A model generated the notes under the pieces. That model worked only from the letters and a program-made list of their open reading frames with translations, did no database searches and was not told the DNA's origin. Of a DNA stretch of 64,000 nt, positions 1 through 8,740 are shown piece by piece. Source of the DNA: Sphingobium fuliginis (GTDB lineage: Bacteria > Pseudomonadota > Alphaproteobacteria > Sphingomonadales > Sphingomonadaceae); NCBI RefSeq assembly GCF_004152845.1, contig NZ_SEON01000011.1, positions 1-64,000 on the forward strand, written 5' to 3'. A program made the translations under genes and the position numbers. Every line of letters begins with the position of its first letter. Positions within the stretch are counted from its first letter, which is position 1.

Positions 1-51
1 GAACTCCCGCAGCCGCTCCCACTGATCATCCCGCAGCACTTCGCCTTCCAC
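1..51 (-). CDS. IS5-like transposase, N-terminal fragment
   Basis: Only the first 17 codons are in the window. A GTG start at 49-51 has a GGAGG ribosome-binding site about five bases upstream. The peptide begins MEGEVLRDDQWERLREF; the pattern L-x-D-x-Q-W-E-R is typical of the start of IS5-family DDE transposases. An alternative GTG start lies ten codons upstream (79-81) without a clear binding site. The gene continues past the left edge, so whether it is intact cannot be judged. Confidence 0.5.
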   Translation of the reverse strand, partial: MEGEVLRDDQWERLREF

Positions 52-121
52 GCCAGCCTCCAAAAGCCAGCCTTGAATCACAAATCCAAACCGTCGTGAA
101 TCCCTAAAATGTCACTACTGC
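1..121 (-). mobile_element. End of an IS5-like insertion sequence (partial)
   Basis: Read on the minus strand, the element starts near position 121 with about 70 bases of non-coding end sequence and then opens a reading frame that resembles an IS5-family transposase. The rest lies outside the window. A CTAG tetranucleotide at 122-125, a target used by some IS5-family subgroups, abuts the apparent end and contains the stop codon of the neighbouring DUF72 gene. This fits insertion at the 3' end of that gene. The exact terminal inverted repeat cannot be verified because only one end is visible. Confidence 0.5.
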
Positions 122-844
122 CTAGCCTTTCTCCGTCAGCGCCTTCAATATCCGGGCGTCGGCAATTGCCTGCGCGTCATAGTCATTGTTGAAATAGGCC
201 CAGACGGTCCGGCCGTCGCTGCTCTGCGCCTTCATCCATTCGGCCCAGTCCGCCAGCCTTTCACGCGAATAGCCGCCGCGATATTTCCCCGTCGTGCCGT
301 GGAAGCGGACATAGGCGGTCGAGCCGACACCCAGCCGGGGACTGGCCGAGCCGGGCATGTCATGCACGCAGAGAGCCGCTCCGTACCGCTCCAGCAGCGC
401 AAAAAGTTCATCCACATACCAGCTTGAATGGCGGAATTCGAAGACCGGCACGGGATCGCGCGGCGCGATGCGGAGGAATGCCTCCAGCCTTGGCAGGTCG
501 AGCGAGAAATGCGGCGGGAGTTGATAGAGGACCGGCCCCAGCGTCGGGCCGAAATGCGCGAAGGACTCCATCATCCTTGCCAGCGGTTCCTCGCAATCCT
601 TGAGCTTCTTCATCTGCGTCAGATAGCGGTTCGCCTTGGCCGCATAGCAAAAGGCCCCGGGCGCCTGTTCGCGCCATTTGTCGACGGTTTCCGGCCGGGG
701 CAGGCGATAGAAGCTGTTGTTGATCTCTACCGTGTCGAACTGCTGGGCATAGTAAGCGAACCAGTTTTTCGCCGCCAGCTTCTCCGGATAGAAGCGCCCG
801 CGCCAATCCCGGTAATTCCATCCCGAACATCCGATCCTGATCAT
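122..844 (-). CDS. DUF72 (YecE-like) family protein
   Basis: The 240-aa protein matches the DUF72/YecE family, predicted TIM-barrel proteins of unknown activity. The N-terminal [17 protein letters not shown] and the segment [12 protein letters not shown] are characteristic, as are the FEFRHSSW and [13 protein letters not shown] segments later on. Length is normal for the family. The stop codon lies inside the CTAG next to the IS end, so the last residues could have been altered by the insertion, although ALTEKG is a plausible natural C-terminus. The gene is divergent from thiE. No signal peptide or membrane helix is seen, so it is presumably cytoplasmic. Confidence 0.85.
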   Translation of the reverse strand: MIRIGCSGWNYRDWRGRFYPEKLAAKNWFAYYAQQFDTVEINNSFYRLPRPETVDKWREQAPGAFCYAAKANRYLTQMKKLKDCEEPLARMMESFAHFGPTLGPVLYQLPPHFSLDLPRLEAFLRIAPRDPVPVFEFRHSSWYVDELFALLERYGAALCVHDMPGSASPRLGVGSTAYVRFHGTTGKYRGGYSRERLADWAEWMKAQSSDGRTVWAYFNNDYDAQAIADARILKALTEKG

Positions 845-919
845 GCAGGGAGAACGCGGGTGAGGGCCGATCGGCTCCGCCCTTTTCCAACGCCATCAAA
901 AGCGGCTAAGGCGGGACAC

Positions 920-1615
920 ATGACCGAATTTACCGATGAAGAATTGGCTCTCGACCCGAATTTCGCAGCCCGGTTCGACAGCGATGACCGGCGGCCGCCC
1001 TGTCAGCTCTACCTGATCTCCCCGCCGGCGATCGATGCGGGCTTTGTCGACAGTCTCGCCGCCGCCTTCGATGGGGGCGATGTCGCGGCGTTCCAATTGC
1101 GGTTGAAGGGCGTGGGTGACGACGCCATCGCCCAAGCCGCCGCGCCGCTGCAAAAGCTCTGCGCGGAACGGGATGTCGCGTTCATCATCAACGACAGCAT
1201 GAGCCTGGCGAAGCGCCTGGGGGCCGACGGCGTTCATCTGGGGCAGGGCGACGGCGACCCTCGCGAGGCGCGCAAGCTGCTCGGTCCTTCGGTGCAGATC
1301 GGCGTCACCTGCCATGACAGCCGCCATCTGGCGATGGAAGCCGGGGAAGCAGGGGCGGACTATGTCGCGTTCGGGGCCTTCTATCCTACGACCACCAAGG
1401 AAACGATTCATCGCCCCGACCCATCGATCCTGGGCTGGTGGACGGCATTGTTCGAACTGCCCTGCGTGGCGATTGGCGGGATAACGCCCGGCAATGCCGC
1501 GCCGCTGGTGAAGGCCGGGGCGGATTTCCTGGCGGTGAGCGGGGCGGTATGGGGCCATTCGGATGGGCCGCAAGCCGGCGTGGCGGCATTCCGGGCGGTG
1601 TTGGCGCAGGAATAA
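920..1615 (+). CDS. thiE: Thiamine phosphate synthase
   Basis: The 231-aa TIM-barrel enzyme joins HMP diphosphate with thiazole phosphate to make thiamine monophosphate. The family signatures are QLRLKG (diphosphate-contacting region, about residue 60), [24 protein letters not shown] (described here in parts: IINDS and GADGVHLGQ), GVTCHDS and [10 protein letters not shown] near the C-terminus. The frame is open far upstream, but that part overlaps the antisense DUF72 gene; the ATG at 920 follows a purine-rich AAGGCGGGA and starts the protein close to the conserved core. No other thiamine gene is adjacent. The N-terminus has about 30 extra residues before the first barrel strand, which is common in alphaproteobacteria. 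Confidence 0.88.
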   Translation: MTEFTDEELALDPNFAARFDSDDRRPPCQLYLISPPAIDAGFVDSLAAAFDGGDVAAFQLRLKGVGDDAIAQAAAPLQKLCAERDVAFIINDSMSLAKRLGADGVHLGQGDGDPREARKLLGPSVQIGVTCHDSRHLAMEAGEAGADYVAFGAFYPTTTKETIHRPDPSILGWWTALFELPCVAIGGITPGNAAPLVKAGADFLAVSGAVWGHSDGPQAGVAAFRAVLAQE

Positions 1616-1685
1616 CGGTATAAGGCGGCAGGCAGCTTTCCTGCACTTCAGGCGTTTTCCCTTCCACAAATGGGAGAGTATCGCC

Positions 1686-2765
1686 TTGAAAACCAATCCG
1701 CTGATCCTGACGCTGCTCTGTGCGGCCTGCAACATGACGGTGACGGAAGCCAATGAGAGCGCACCGTCGAACCAGGCGACCGGCCAGGCTGCGCGGCCTG
1801 CCGGCGATCCCTACGCCTTCACCGTGGTGCCCGAGCCGACAGGCGCGCCTGCGCGGGTGGAATCGGTGCTGCAGGCGCAGGTGGCGCTGGACCGGGCCGG
1901 CTTCTCGCCCGGCGTATTGGACGGGAAGGAAGGCATGTCCTTCACCACCGCGCTCAGGGGTTTCCAGGAGGCGAAGGGCCTGCCGACCACCGGGGAATAT
2001 GATGAGGCGACGGCCAAGGCGCTGCTGGGCGACCGGCCGCAGCCCGCGACCTGGCTGGTGAAGATACCGGCGGATTTCGCCAGGGGACCGTTCTTTGCGG
2101 TGCCCAGGGAACTCAACGATCAGGCGAAGCTGCCCGCCCTTGGTTATCGCAACCTGCTGGAGAAGCTGGCCGAACGTTTCCACACCCGGCCGGAGGCGCT
2201 GCTCGCGCTCAACCCTCCGAACACGAAGCTCGGCGCGGGAGCCACGATCCGCGTACCTGCCATCGCCAACCAGCCGGTTGCCCGGATCGAAGGCGACGAG
2301 CGCGGCTGGGGCGAGACGCTTGCCGGCCTGGGCGTGGCCAAGGAACAGCCGCAGGCCGACCATATCGTCGTGGACAAGTCGGACGGGGTGCTCCGGGCCT
2401 ATGACGCGCAGAACCGGCTGATCGCGCAATTTCCAGCCACCATGGGGTCGCAGCATGATCCCCTGCCGATCGGAACGTGGGAAATCAAGGGGTTGAGCCG
2501 CAATCCCGACTTCCACTATAATCCGGACCTGTTCTGGGATGCGTCCTCCACCGACCAGAAGGCGGTGCTGAAGCCCGGTCCCAACGGCCCGGTCGGCGTG
2601 GTGTGGATCGACCTGTCGAAGCCGCATTACGGCATTCACGGCACGCCGGAGCCGCAGACCATTGGCCGGACGGAAAGCCATGGTTGCATCCGGCTCACCA
2701 ATTGGGACGCGGCGCGGCTCGCCCAGATGGTGAAGTCCGGCGTGAAGGCGGTGTTCCAGCCATGA
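1686..2765 (+). CDS. L,D-transpeptidase with peptidoglycan-binding domain
   Basis: A secreted cell-wall enzyme of the YkuD family that forms L,D-crosslinks or attaches proteins to peptidoglycan. I chose the TTG at 1686 because GGGAGAG lies nine bases upstream and it provides a hydrophobic export signal (LILTLLCAAC, a weak lipobox). From the N-terminus come the signal, a PG_binding_1-like helical repeat (around residues 55-105, VALDRAGFSPGVLDGKEG), a LysM-like stretch (about 150-190), and the catalytic YkuD domain ending in HGTPEP and SHGCIRLTN, which holds the catalytic Cys and His. An ATG at 1734 is an alternative start but would remove the signal. The stop overlaps the start of the downstream M23 peptidase, implying co-translation. 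Confidence 0.87.
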   Translation: MKTNPLILTLLCAACNMTVTEANESAPSNQATGQAARPAGDPYAFTVVPEPTGAPARVESVLQAQVALDRAGFSPGVLDGKEGMSFTTALRGFQEAKGLPTTGEYDEATAKALLGDRPQPATWLVKIPADFARGPFFAVPRELNDQAKLPALGYRNLLEKLAERFHTRPEALLALNPPNTKLGAGATIRVPAIANQPVARIEGDERGWGETLAGLGVAKEQPQADHIVVDKSDGVLRAYDAQNRLIAQFPATMGSQHDPLPIGTWEIKGLSRNPDFHYNPDLFWDASSTDQKAVLKPGPNGPVGVVWIDLSKPHYGIHGTPEPQTIGRTESHGCIRLTNWDAARLAQMVKSGVKAVFQP

Positions 2766-3322
2766 GGGCGCGCGGTTGGGCCGGCATCGGCCTGGCCGTC
2801 CTGATCGGCGCGGCCCTCCTGCGCACCTTCGTGCGGATCGTGCCGGCGGACGCGCCTGAGCCTTCCCGGCCTGCGGCGGCGGAAGCCGGTGCCCTGCTGA
2901 TCCCGGTCGAGGGCGTGCCGCCCTCCGCGCTGAGCGATACATTCGCCCAGGCGCGGGCGAGCGGCGCGCGCGCCCATGACGCCATCGACATCATGGCGGC
3001 GCGGGGCAGGGCGGTGCTGGCGGCGGCGGACGGACGGATCGAAAAGCTGTTCTGGAGCGAGGAAGGCGGGCGCACGATCTATGAACGCTCGCCCGACGGA
3101 CGGCGCATCTATTATTATGCGCATCTGGACGGCTATGCGCCGGGCCTTGCGGAAGGGCAGGCGGTTCGGCGCGGACAGCGCATCGCGACCGTCGGCAGCA
3201 CCGGCAATGCCGATCCGGCAGCGCCGCACCTGCACTTCGCGGTGCATGAACTGCGTCCGGGAGAGCCCTGGCATGGCGGGCGGGCGATCAATCCCTATCC
3301 TTTGCTGGCGAAACCGCGATAG
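2762..3322 (+). CDS. M23 family metallopeptidase
   Basis: A 186-aa LytM/M23 zinc peptidase with an N-terminal membrane anchor or uncleaved signal (GIGLAVLIGAALL, residues 7-19). The zinc-binding HxxxD is seen in AHDAID and the second motif in APHLHFAVHE; AHLDGY and GSTGNADP are also conserved. All zinc and catalytic residues appear present, so it should be an active endopeptidase rather than a degenerate regulator. Its start overlaps the L,D-transpeptidase stop by four bases, so the pair is probably one operon for peptidoglycan remodelling in the periplasm. Confidence 0.86.
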   Translation: MRARGWAGIGLAVLIGAALLRTFVRIVPADAPEPSRPAAAEAGALLIPVEGVPPSALSDTFAQARASGARAHDAIDIMAARGRAVLAAADGRIEKLFWSEEGGRTIYERSPDGRRIYYYAHLDGYAPGLAEGQAVRRGQRIATVGSTGNADPAAPHLHFAVHELRPGEPWHGGRAINPYPLLAKPR

Positions 3323-3421
3323 GCGCCGCCTCTTGCCCTTTCGCCCTCATCCATGTAAGGGCGCGGCCAGCCTCCAGAGGCCGGCTCTTTTCACCTTCAG
3401 ACATATAGGCAGGCTCTTCCC

Positions 3422-3985
3422 ATGAAGATCAGCGGCGTCGAGATTCGTCCCGGCAACAACATCGAATATGACGGCAGCCTGTGGCGCGCCGTGAAGATCC
3501 AGCATACCCAGCCCGGCAAGGGCGGCGCCTATATGCAGGTGGAACTGAAGAACCTGATCGACGGGCGCAAGAACAACGTCCGCTTCCGGTCGGCCGAGAC
3601 GGTGGAGCGCATCCGCCTCGACACCAAGGATTTCCAATATCTCTATGCAGAGGGCGACATGCTCGTCTTCATGGACACGGAAACCTATGAGCAGATCAAT
3701 CTGCCGCAGGATCTGGTGGGCGATGCGTCGGCCTTCCTGCAGGACGGCATGATGGTCATGCTGGAAATGTATGAGGAACGCCCGATCTCCGTGCAGCTTC
3801 CCGAAACGGTCGAGGCGACCGTGGTGGAAGCCGACGCCGTGGTGAAGGGCCAGACCGCTTCGGCGAGCTACAAGCCCGCCATCCTCGACAATGGCGTGCG
3901 CGTCATGGTGCCGCCGCACATCGTCACCGGCACGCGCATCGTCGTCGACGTGTATGAGCGCGAATATGTGAAGCGCGCGGATTGA
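3422..3985 (+). CDS. efp: Elongation factor P
   Basis: A 187-aa translation factor that relieves ribosome stalling at polyproline stretches. The N-terminal KOW-like domain contains the loop QPGKGGAY with Lys33, the position modified in other bacteria, followed by two OB-fold domains ([18 protein letters not shown] and [21 protein letters not shown], given in pieces). Length is standard. I see no epmA/epmB-type modification genes nearby. The gene lies alone between the cell-wall pair and suhB, and a palindromic repeat immediately follows it and may act as its 3' structure. Confidence 0.95.
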   Translation: MKISGVEIRPGNNIEYDGSLWRAVKIQHTQPGKGGAYMQVELKNLIDGRKNNVRFRSAETVERIRLDTKDFQYLYAEGDMLVFMDTETYEQINLPQDLVGDASAFLQDGMMVMLEMYEERPISVQLPETVEATVVEADAVVKGQTASASYKPAILDNGVRVMVPPHIVTGTRIVVDVYEREYVKRAD

Positions 3986-3994
3986 TATTCGATA

Positions 3995-4127
3995 CCCCCT
4001 CCCGCAGGCGGAAGGGGGTCAGGGGGTGGGTGGCGAGCATGAGCGAGCTTCCTGCCCTTTCCCTTTTTAGAGTGCCGCTATTGCGGCATGCCCACCCCCG
4101 GTCCCTCCCGTTTGCGGGAGGGGGGAG
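3995..4127 (+). repeat. GC-rich palindromic intergenic repeat, copy A
   Basis: The element has a hairpin at each end (CCCTCCCGCAGGCGG with AGGGGG on the left, CCCTCCCG with CGGGAGGG on the right) and a central part with GGGTGG, GAGCGAGCTTCC and GCCCACCCC. The same architecture and much of the sequence recur at 38206-38333, so this is a dispersed family and not local structure alone. The right-hand arm ends in GGAGGGGGGAG at 4118-4126, ten bases before the suhB start codon. Confidence 0.8.
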
Positions 4128-4136
4128 ACAAGAAAA

Positions 4137-4949
4137 ATGGTATCGCACTCGGGCCTTTTGACCGTCATGGAACGCGCCGCGCGCAAGGCTGGCTCCAAGC
4201 TGCGCCGCGACTTTGGCGAGGTCGAACATCTGCAGGTGTCCCGAAAGGGGCCGGCGGACTTCGTGTCCAAGGCCGACCAGCAGGCGGAAAAGACGCTGGT
4301 CGAGGAATTGCAGAAGGCGCGGCCCGATTGGGGTTTCCTGCTGGAGGAAGGCGGCGAGATCGCGGGCGATCCGGGCAAGCCGCGCTGGATCATCGATCCG
4401 CTCGACGGCACCAGCAATTTCCTGCACGGCATCCCGCACTTCGCGATCTCCATCGCGGTCGAGGAGCCACTCTACGGCGGCAAGCGGGAGGTGACGACCG
4501 GCCTCATCTACCAGCCGGTGACCGACGAAAGCTATTGGGCGGAAAAGAGCCGGGGCGCCTGGCGGCATGACCAGCGGCTGCGCGTTTCGGCGCGGCGCGA
4601 TCTGGGCGACTGCCTGATCGCCACGGGCATCCCCTTCCTGGGGCATGGCGATTTCGCGCAATGGACGCGCATCTTCGGGGCCGTAGGGCCCTCGGTGGCC
4701 GGAATCCGGCGCTTCGGCGCGGCCTCGCTGGACCTCGCCCATGTCGCCTCCGGCCGCTATGACGGCTTTTGGGAAAGCGGCCTGCAACCCTGGGACGTGG
4801 CGGCGGGCCTGCTGATGGTGCGGGAAGCGGGCGGCTTCGTGTCGGATTTCCGCGGCGGCGACCAGCCGATCGAGCGCAAGGAAGTCATCGCGGGCAATGA
4901 TGCGATCCACAGCAAATTACATAAGTTGGTGGCAGGAGCGCTGCGCTGA
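4137..4949 (+). CDS. suhB: Inositol monophosphatase family protein
   Basis: A 270-aa member of the Li+-sensitive, Mg2+-dependent phosphatase family. The metal-binding signature WIIDPLDGTSNFLHGIPHF is intact near residue 85-103, and the second family signature appears as LQPWDVAAGLLMVREAGG near residue 220. The upstream acidic pair is EEGG (around residue 70). The substrate could be myo-inositol phosphate or a related sugar phosphate; suhB-like is the closest label. Its ribosome-binding site appears to be supplied by the end of the preceding repeat element (GGGGGAG, ten bases before the ATG). Confidence 0.85.
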   Translation: MVSHSGLLTVMERAARKAGSKLRRDFGEVEHLQVSRKGPADFVSKADQQAEKTLVEELQKARPDWGFLLEEGGEIAGDPGKPRWIIDPLDGTSNFLHGIPHFAISIAVEEPLYGGKREVTTGLIYQPVTDESYWAEKSRGAWRHDQRLRVSARRDLGDCLIATGIPFLGHGDFAQWTRIFGAVGPSVAGIRRFGAASLDLAHVASGRYDGFWESGLQPWDVAAGLLMVREAGGFVSDFRGGDQPIERKEVIAGNDAIHSKLHKLVAGALR

Positions 4950-4989
4950 CGGCTTGCTTTTGGTAGCGTGATCAGGTCGCCGCCATTGT

Positions 4990-5004
4990 TGCGAATCATT
5001 CTCA
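4990..5004. promoter_or_regulatory. Fur-like operator candidate upstream of nuo
   Basis: TGCGAATCATTCTCA follows the 7-1-7 Fur pattern TGATAAT-N-ATTATCA with 11 of 14 matching positions. It sits about 75 bases upstream of the nuoA start, where a promoter would be expected. Binding by Fur, or by another iron regulator of the same superfamily, is inferred only from the pattern. Confidence 0.4.
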
Positions 5005-5079
5005 TGCCTCCGGGCCTTGCTTCGCATATGCAGCGGGCCTAAAGCGCGCCCGTAAATCATTTTCGCCCAGGGGATTCCG

Positions 5080-5454
5080 TTGGTCGATCTAGCCCAATAT
5101 CTGCCGATCCTGATCTTTCTCGGGATCGCCTTGCTGCTTTCGAGCGCATTCGTGTTCCTGCCGATGCTGGTGGGGCGCCTGACCGGCGCGCATCAGCCCG
5201 ATCCGGCCAAGCTCAGCGAATATGAATGCGGCTTTCCTGCGTTCGAAGAACCGCGCAGCCAGTTCGACGTGCGATTCTACCTCGTCGCGATCCTGTTCAT
5301 CATCTTCGACCTGGAAGCGGCGTTCCTCTACCCTTGGGCGGTCAGCCTCGACCAGATCGGCTGGGCCGGCTGGGCGACGATGATGATCTTCATAGCGGAG
5401 CTGGTGCTCGGCCTCGTCTATGCGTGGAAGAAGGGAGCACTCGATTGGGAGTAG
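5080..5454 (+). CDS. nuoA: NADH-quinone oxidoreductase subunit A
   Basis: A 124-aa inner-membrane subunit of complex I with three transmembrane helices (about 8-30, 65-85, 92-115). The loop between helices 1 and 2 has the conserved [20 protein letters not shown]. Translation begins at a TTG preceded by CAGGGGA. This is the first gene of a 14-gene operon in the standard order; its last codons overlap the start of nuoB by ten bases, pointing to translational coupling. Confidence 0.95.
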   Translation: MVDLAQYLPILIFLGIALLLSSAFVFLPMLVGRLTGAHQPDPAKLSEYECGFPAFEEPRSQFDVRFYLVAILFIIFDLEAAFLYPWAVSLDQIGWAGWATMMIFIAELVLGLVYAWKKGALDWE

Positions 5455-5999
5455 AACTTGAGCGGCCCGCGCCCGGCACCTTGTTGCCCGCGGGGACCCA
5501 GCCCGACCAGGATTTCTTCAACGCGCTGAACAGCGAGGTCAGTGACAAGGGCTTCCTCGTCACCTCGACGGAGGAACTGTTCCAGTGGGCCCGCACCGGC
5601 TCGCTCTGGTGGATGACCTTCGGCCTGGCCTGCTGCGCGGTGGAGATGATCCACGTCAACATGCCCCGTTACGACATGGAACGCTTCGGCGCCGCGCCGC
5701 GCGCCTCGCCGCGCCAGTCCGACGTGATGATCGTCGCGGGGACGCTGTGCAACAAGATGGCTCCGGCGTTGCGCAAGGTTTACGACCAGATGTCCAATCC
5801 GAAATATGTGATTTCTATGGGCAGCTGCGCGAATGGCGGTGGCTATTATCACTACAGCTATTCGGTCGTGCGTGGCTGCGACCGCATCGTGCCGGTCGAC
5901 ATCTATGTGCCGGGTTGCCCGCCGACAGCGGAAGCCCTGCTTTATGGCGTGATGCAGTTGCAGCGGAAGATCCGCCGCATCGGAACGGTTGAGCGCTGA
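5445..5999 (+). CDS. nuoB: NADH-quinone oxidoreductase subunit B
   Basis: A 184-aa peripheral subunit that holds cluster N2, the terminal 4Fe-4S cluster that reduces quinone. The cluster cysteines are visible as the tandem CC in [10 protein letters not shown], the Cys in GSCANGGG and the Cys in [10 protein letters not shown]. The reading frame is open upstream into nuoA, but TTG at 5445 is favoured: it follows AAGGGAG by about eight bases and gives an N-terminus of normal length. It overlaps the end of nuoA. Confidence 0.94.
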   Translation: MGVELERPAPGTLLPAGTQPDQDFFNALNSEVSDKGFLVTSTEELFQWARTGSLWWMTFGLACCAVEMIHVNMPRYDMERFGAAPRASPRQSDVMIVAGTLCNKMAPALRKVYDQMSNPKYVISMGSCANGGGYYHYSYSVVRGCDRIVPVDIYVPGCPPTAEALLYGVMQLQRKIRRIGTVER

Positions 6000-6000
6000 T

Positions 6001-6837
6001 ATGGGTCATTCTGCTCCTAGGATCGCGGCCATCGATGGGATCGCGCAGGAAATCGCCGGTCTGCTGGGACCGATGCTGGTCGAAACCGTCGACCATGCCG
6101 ATGAACTGAGCTTCACCGTCGTCCGGGAAAAGCTGGCCGACGCGATGGTGCTGCTGCGGGATCGCGCGCAATATCAGCAGCTCATGGAAATTGCAGGCGT
6201 CGATTATCCGGATCGTCCGGAGCGCTTCGAGGTCTGCTACCATCTGCTCAGCGTCACGCGGAACCACCGCGTCCGCGTGAAGGTGCAGACCGACGAGGAC
6301 ATGCCCGTTCCCACCGTCACGCACATCTGGCCGGTCGCCGGTTGGCTGGAGCGGGAGGTGTTCGACATGTACGGCGTCATCTTCGAGGGGAACGCCGATC
6401 TGCGCCGCATCCTGACCGACTATGGTTTCAAGGGCCATCCGCAGCGCAAGGACTTCCCGCTGACCGGCTATGTCGAGATGTGGTATTCCGAAGAGGACAA
6501 GCGCGTCGTCTACAAGCCGGTGAAGCTGGCGCAGGATTTCCGGCAGTTCGACTTCATGAGCCCGTGGGAAGGCGCGCAATATGTGCTGCCGGGCGACGAA
6601 AAGGCGCCGCAGGCGCCGGGAGCGCCGACACCTGTCACAGCCCCGTTGCCGGCCGCTGCGGCTCCCAAGGGCGAACCGGCCGGTGCCACGCCCAAGGTCA
6701 CCGAAAAGTCCGAGGATACCGGTGCAGGTGAACCCGCCAACAGCAAGGGTGCGGAAAAGTCGCCCAACGCTCCGGTAAAGCCCGAAGAGCACACAGATGA
6801 AGGCAAAGGCGCTGCCAAGCCTGAGGATAAGGCCTGA
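6001..6837 (+). CDS. nuoC: NADH-quinone oxidoreductase subunit C
   Basis: A 278-aa peripheral-arm subunit (30-kDa type). The core ends near residue 195 with the family segment [17 protein letters not shown] followed by a short linker. The last 75-80 residues are a low-complexity tail rich in Ala, Pro, Lys and Glu, with no family counterpart in the E. coli enzyme. A TTG four codons upstream is possible, but ATG 6001 directly follows the nuoB stop. The stop overlaps the ATG of nuoD by one base. Confidence 0.94.
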   Translation: MGHSAPRIAAIDGIAQEIAGLLGPMLVETVDHADELSFTVVREKLADAMVLLRDRAQYQQLMEIAGVDYPDRPERFEVCYHLLSVTRNHRVRVKVQTDEDMPVPTVTHIWPVAGWLEREVFDMYGVIFEGNADLRRILTDYGFKGHPQRKDFPLTGYVEMWYSEEDKRVVYKPVKLAQDFRQFDFMSPWEGAQYVLPGDEKAPQAPGAPTPVTAPLPAAAAPKGEPAGATPKVTEKSEDTGAGEPANSKGAEKSPNAPVKPEEHTDEGKGAAKPEDKA

Positions 6838-8072
6838 TGTCCGACTATCTGGAAAAGCTGGACCATGTGACCGACGCGGCGGACCCGTCCTACGGCGACA
6901 CGGAAATCCAGAACTACACGATCAACTTCGGTCCGCAGCACCCTGCCGCGCACGGCGTTCTGCGCCTGGTCATGGAACTGGACGGCGAGATCGTCGAGCG
7001 CTGCGACCCGCATGTCGGCCTGCTGCATCGCGGCACCGAGAAGCTGATCGAGCACAAGACCTATTTGCAGGCGCTGCCCTATTTCGACCGGCTGGACTAT
7101 TGCTCGCCGCTCGGCATGGAGCACAGCTATGTCCTCGCCATCGAGAAGCTGCTGAACCTGGAAGTGCCGTTGCGCGCGCAATATCTGCGGGTGTTCTTTG
7201 CGGAACTGACGCGCATCTGCAATCACATGCTGAATCTCGGCTCGCACGTGATGGACGTGGGTGCGATGACGCCGAACCTGTGGCTGTTCGAAATCCGGGA
7301 GGATTGCCTCAACTTCTTCGAACGGGCATCGGGCGCCCGCATGCATGCGGCCTGGTTCCGGCCGGGCGGCGTGCATCAGGATGTGCCGCTGAAGCTGTTG
7401 ACCGACATTGGCGACTGGCTCGACACCCGTTTGCCGCGCCTGTTCGAGGACGCGATGAGCCTGGTGGTCGACAACCGCATCTTCAAGCAGCGCAATGTGG
7501 ACATCGCGGTCGTCAGCAAGGAAGACGCGCTGAAATGGGGCTTCTCCGGCCCCATGATCCGGGGATCGGGCATCCCCTGGGACATCCGCAAGGCGCAGCC
7601 CTATGACGTCTATGACCGGATGGAATTCGACGTTCCGGTGGGCACCAATTTCGACTGCTATGACCGCTTCATGGTCCGGGTCGAGGAAGTCCGCCAGTCC
7701 GCGCGGATCATGAAGCAGTGCCTCAGCGAAATGCCGGAAGGCCCGGTGGCGAGCTTCGACCGCAAGGTGGTGCCGCCCAAGCGCGGCGAGATGAAGCGCT
7801 CGATGGAAGCGCTGATCCACCACTTCAAGCTTTATACCGAGGGCTTCCATGTCCCGGCGGGCGAAGTCTATGTCGCGACCGAAAGCCCCAAGGGCGAATT
7901 CGGCGTCTATCTGGTCGCGGACGGCTCCAACAAGCCTTACCGCTGCAAGATTCGCCCGACCGCCTTTAGCCACCTTCAGGCGATGGATTTCATGATGAAA
8001 GGCCACATGCTGGCCGACACCACCGCTGTCCTGGGCGCCATGGACATCGTGTTTGGAGAATGTGACCGCTAA
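6837..8072 (+). CDS. nuoD: NADH-quinone oxidoreductase subunit D
   Basis: A 411-aa 49-kDa-type subunit that forms the quinone-binding pocket with NuoB. The conserved [28 protein letters not shown] and C-terminal DIVFGECDR are all present. Full length. C and D are separate genes here, unlike the nuoCD fusion of enterobacteria. Start and stop codons overlap both neighbours by one base. Confidence 0.96.
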   Translation: MSDYLEKLDHVTDAADPSYGDTEIQNYTINFGPQHPAAHGVLRLVMELDGEIVERCDPHVGLLHRGTEKLIEHKTYLQALPYFDRLDYCSPLGMEHSYVLAIEKLLNLEVPLRAQYLRVFFAELTRICNHMLNLGSHVMDVGAMTPNLWLFEIREDCLNFFERASGARMHAAWFRPGGVHQDVPLKLLTDIGDWLDTRLPRLFEDAMSLVVDNRIFKQRNVDIAVVSKEDALKWGFSGPMIRGSGIPWDIRKAQPYDVYDRMEFDVPVGTNFDCYDRFMVRVEEVRQSARIMKQCLSEMPEGPVASFDRKVVPPKRGEMKRSMEALIHHFKLYTEGFHVPAGEVYVATESPKGEFGVYLVADGSNKPYRCKIRPTAFSHLQAMDFMMKGHMLADTTAVLGAMDIVFGECDR

Positions 8073-8740
8073 TGGCTGACGCAGTTCATATCCCGGACGA
8101 GGCCGAAACGCGCGCGCGCTGGGGCGCGTTCGCCTGGACGGCCGAAAATGCCGAGCAGGCGAAGAAGGTCATTGCCCGTTATCCCGCCGGGCGTCAGCAG
8201 TCGGCGGTGATGCCGCTGCTGGACCTCGCCCAGCGCCAGGTCGGTGCGGAAACGCAGACCCAGGGCTGGCTGCCGGTGCCGGTGATGGAATATATCGCCG
8301 ACCAACTGGAAATGCCGTATATGCGCGTGTACGAGGTCGCGACCTTCTACACCATGTACAACCTCGCGCCCGTGGGCCGCTATCATGTGCAGGTCTGCGG
8401 CACGACGCCCTGCATGCTGCGCGGCTCCGACGATGTGTTCTCCGCCTGCAAGAACAAGGGGCTGGTGAAGGGCGGGACGACGCCCGACGGCCTGTTCACG
8501 CTGACCGAGGTCGAGTGTCTGGGCGCCTGCGCCAACGCGCCGATGGTCCAGATCAACGACGATAATTTCGAAGACCTGACCTATGACAGCATGAGCGCGA
8601 TCCTCGACGATCTCGCCGCTGGCAAGCAGCCCAAGATCGGGCCGCAGATCGATCGTCAGACCAGCTGTCCGGAGGGTGGTCCGACCACGCTCAAGGATAT
8701 GGTCAACGAAAATCACGACTATCGGGGCGAATGGGCATGA
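8072..8740 (+). CDS. nuoE: NADH-quinone oxidoreductase subunit E
   Basis: A 222-aa thioredoxin-fold subunit carrying 2Fe-2S cluster N1a. The cluster cysteines are in [10 protein letters not shown] and CLGACANAP. The C-terminus carries a roughly 45-residue extension (after [14 protein letters not shown]) of a kind often seen in alphaproteobacteria. It overlaps nuoF at its 3' end through ATGA. Confidence 0.95.
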   Translation: MADAVHIPDEAETRARWGAFAWTAENAEQAKKVIARYPAGRQQSAVMPLLDLAQRQVGAETQTQGWLPVPVMEYIADQLEMPYMRVYEVATFYTMYNLAPVGRYHVQVCGTTPCMLRGSDDVFSACKNKGLVKGGTTPDGLFTLTEVECLGACANAPMVQINDDNFEDLTYDSMSAILDDLAAGKQPKIGPQIDRQTSCPEGGPTTLKDMVNENHDYRGEWA

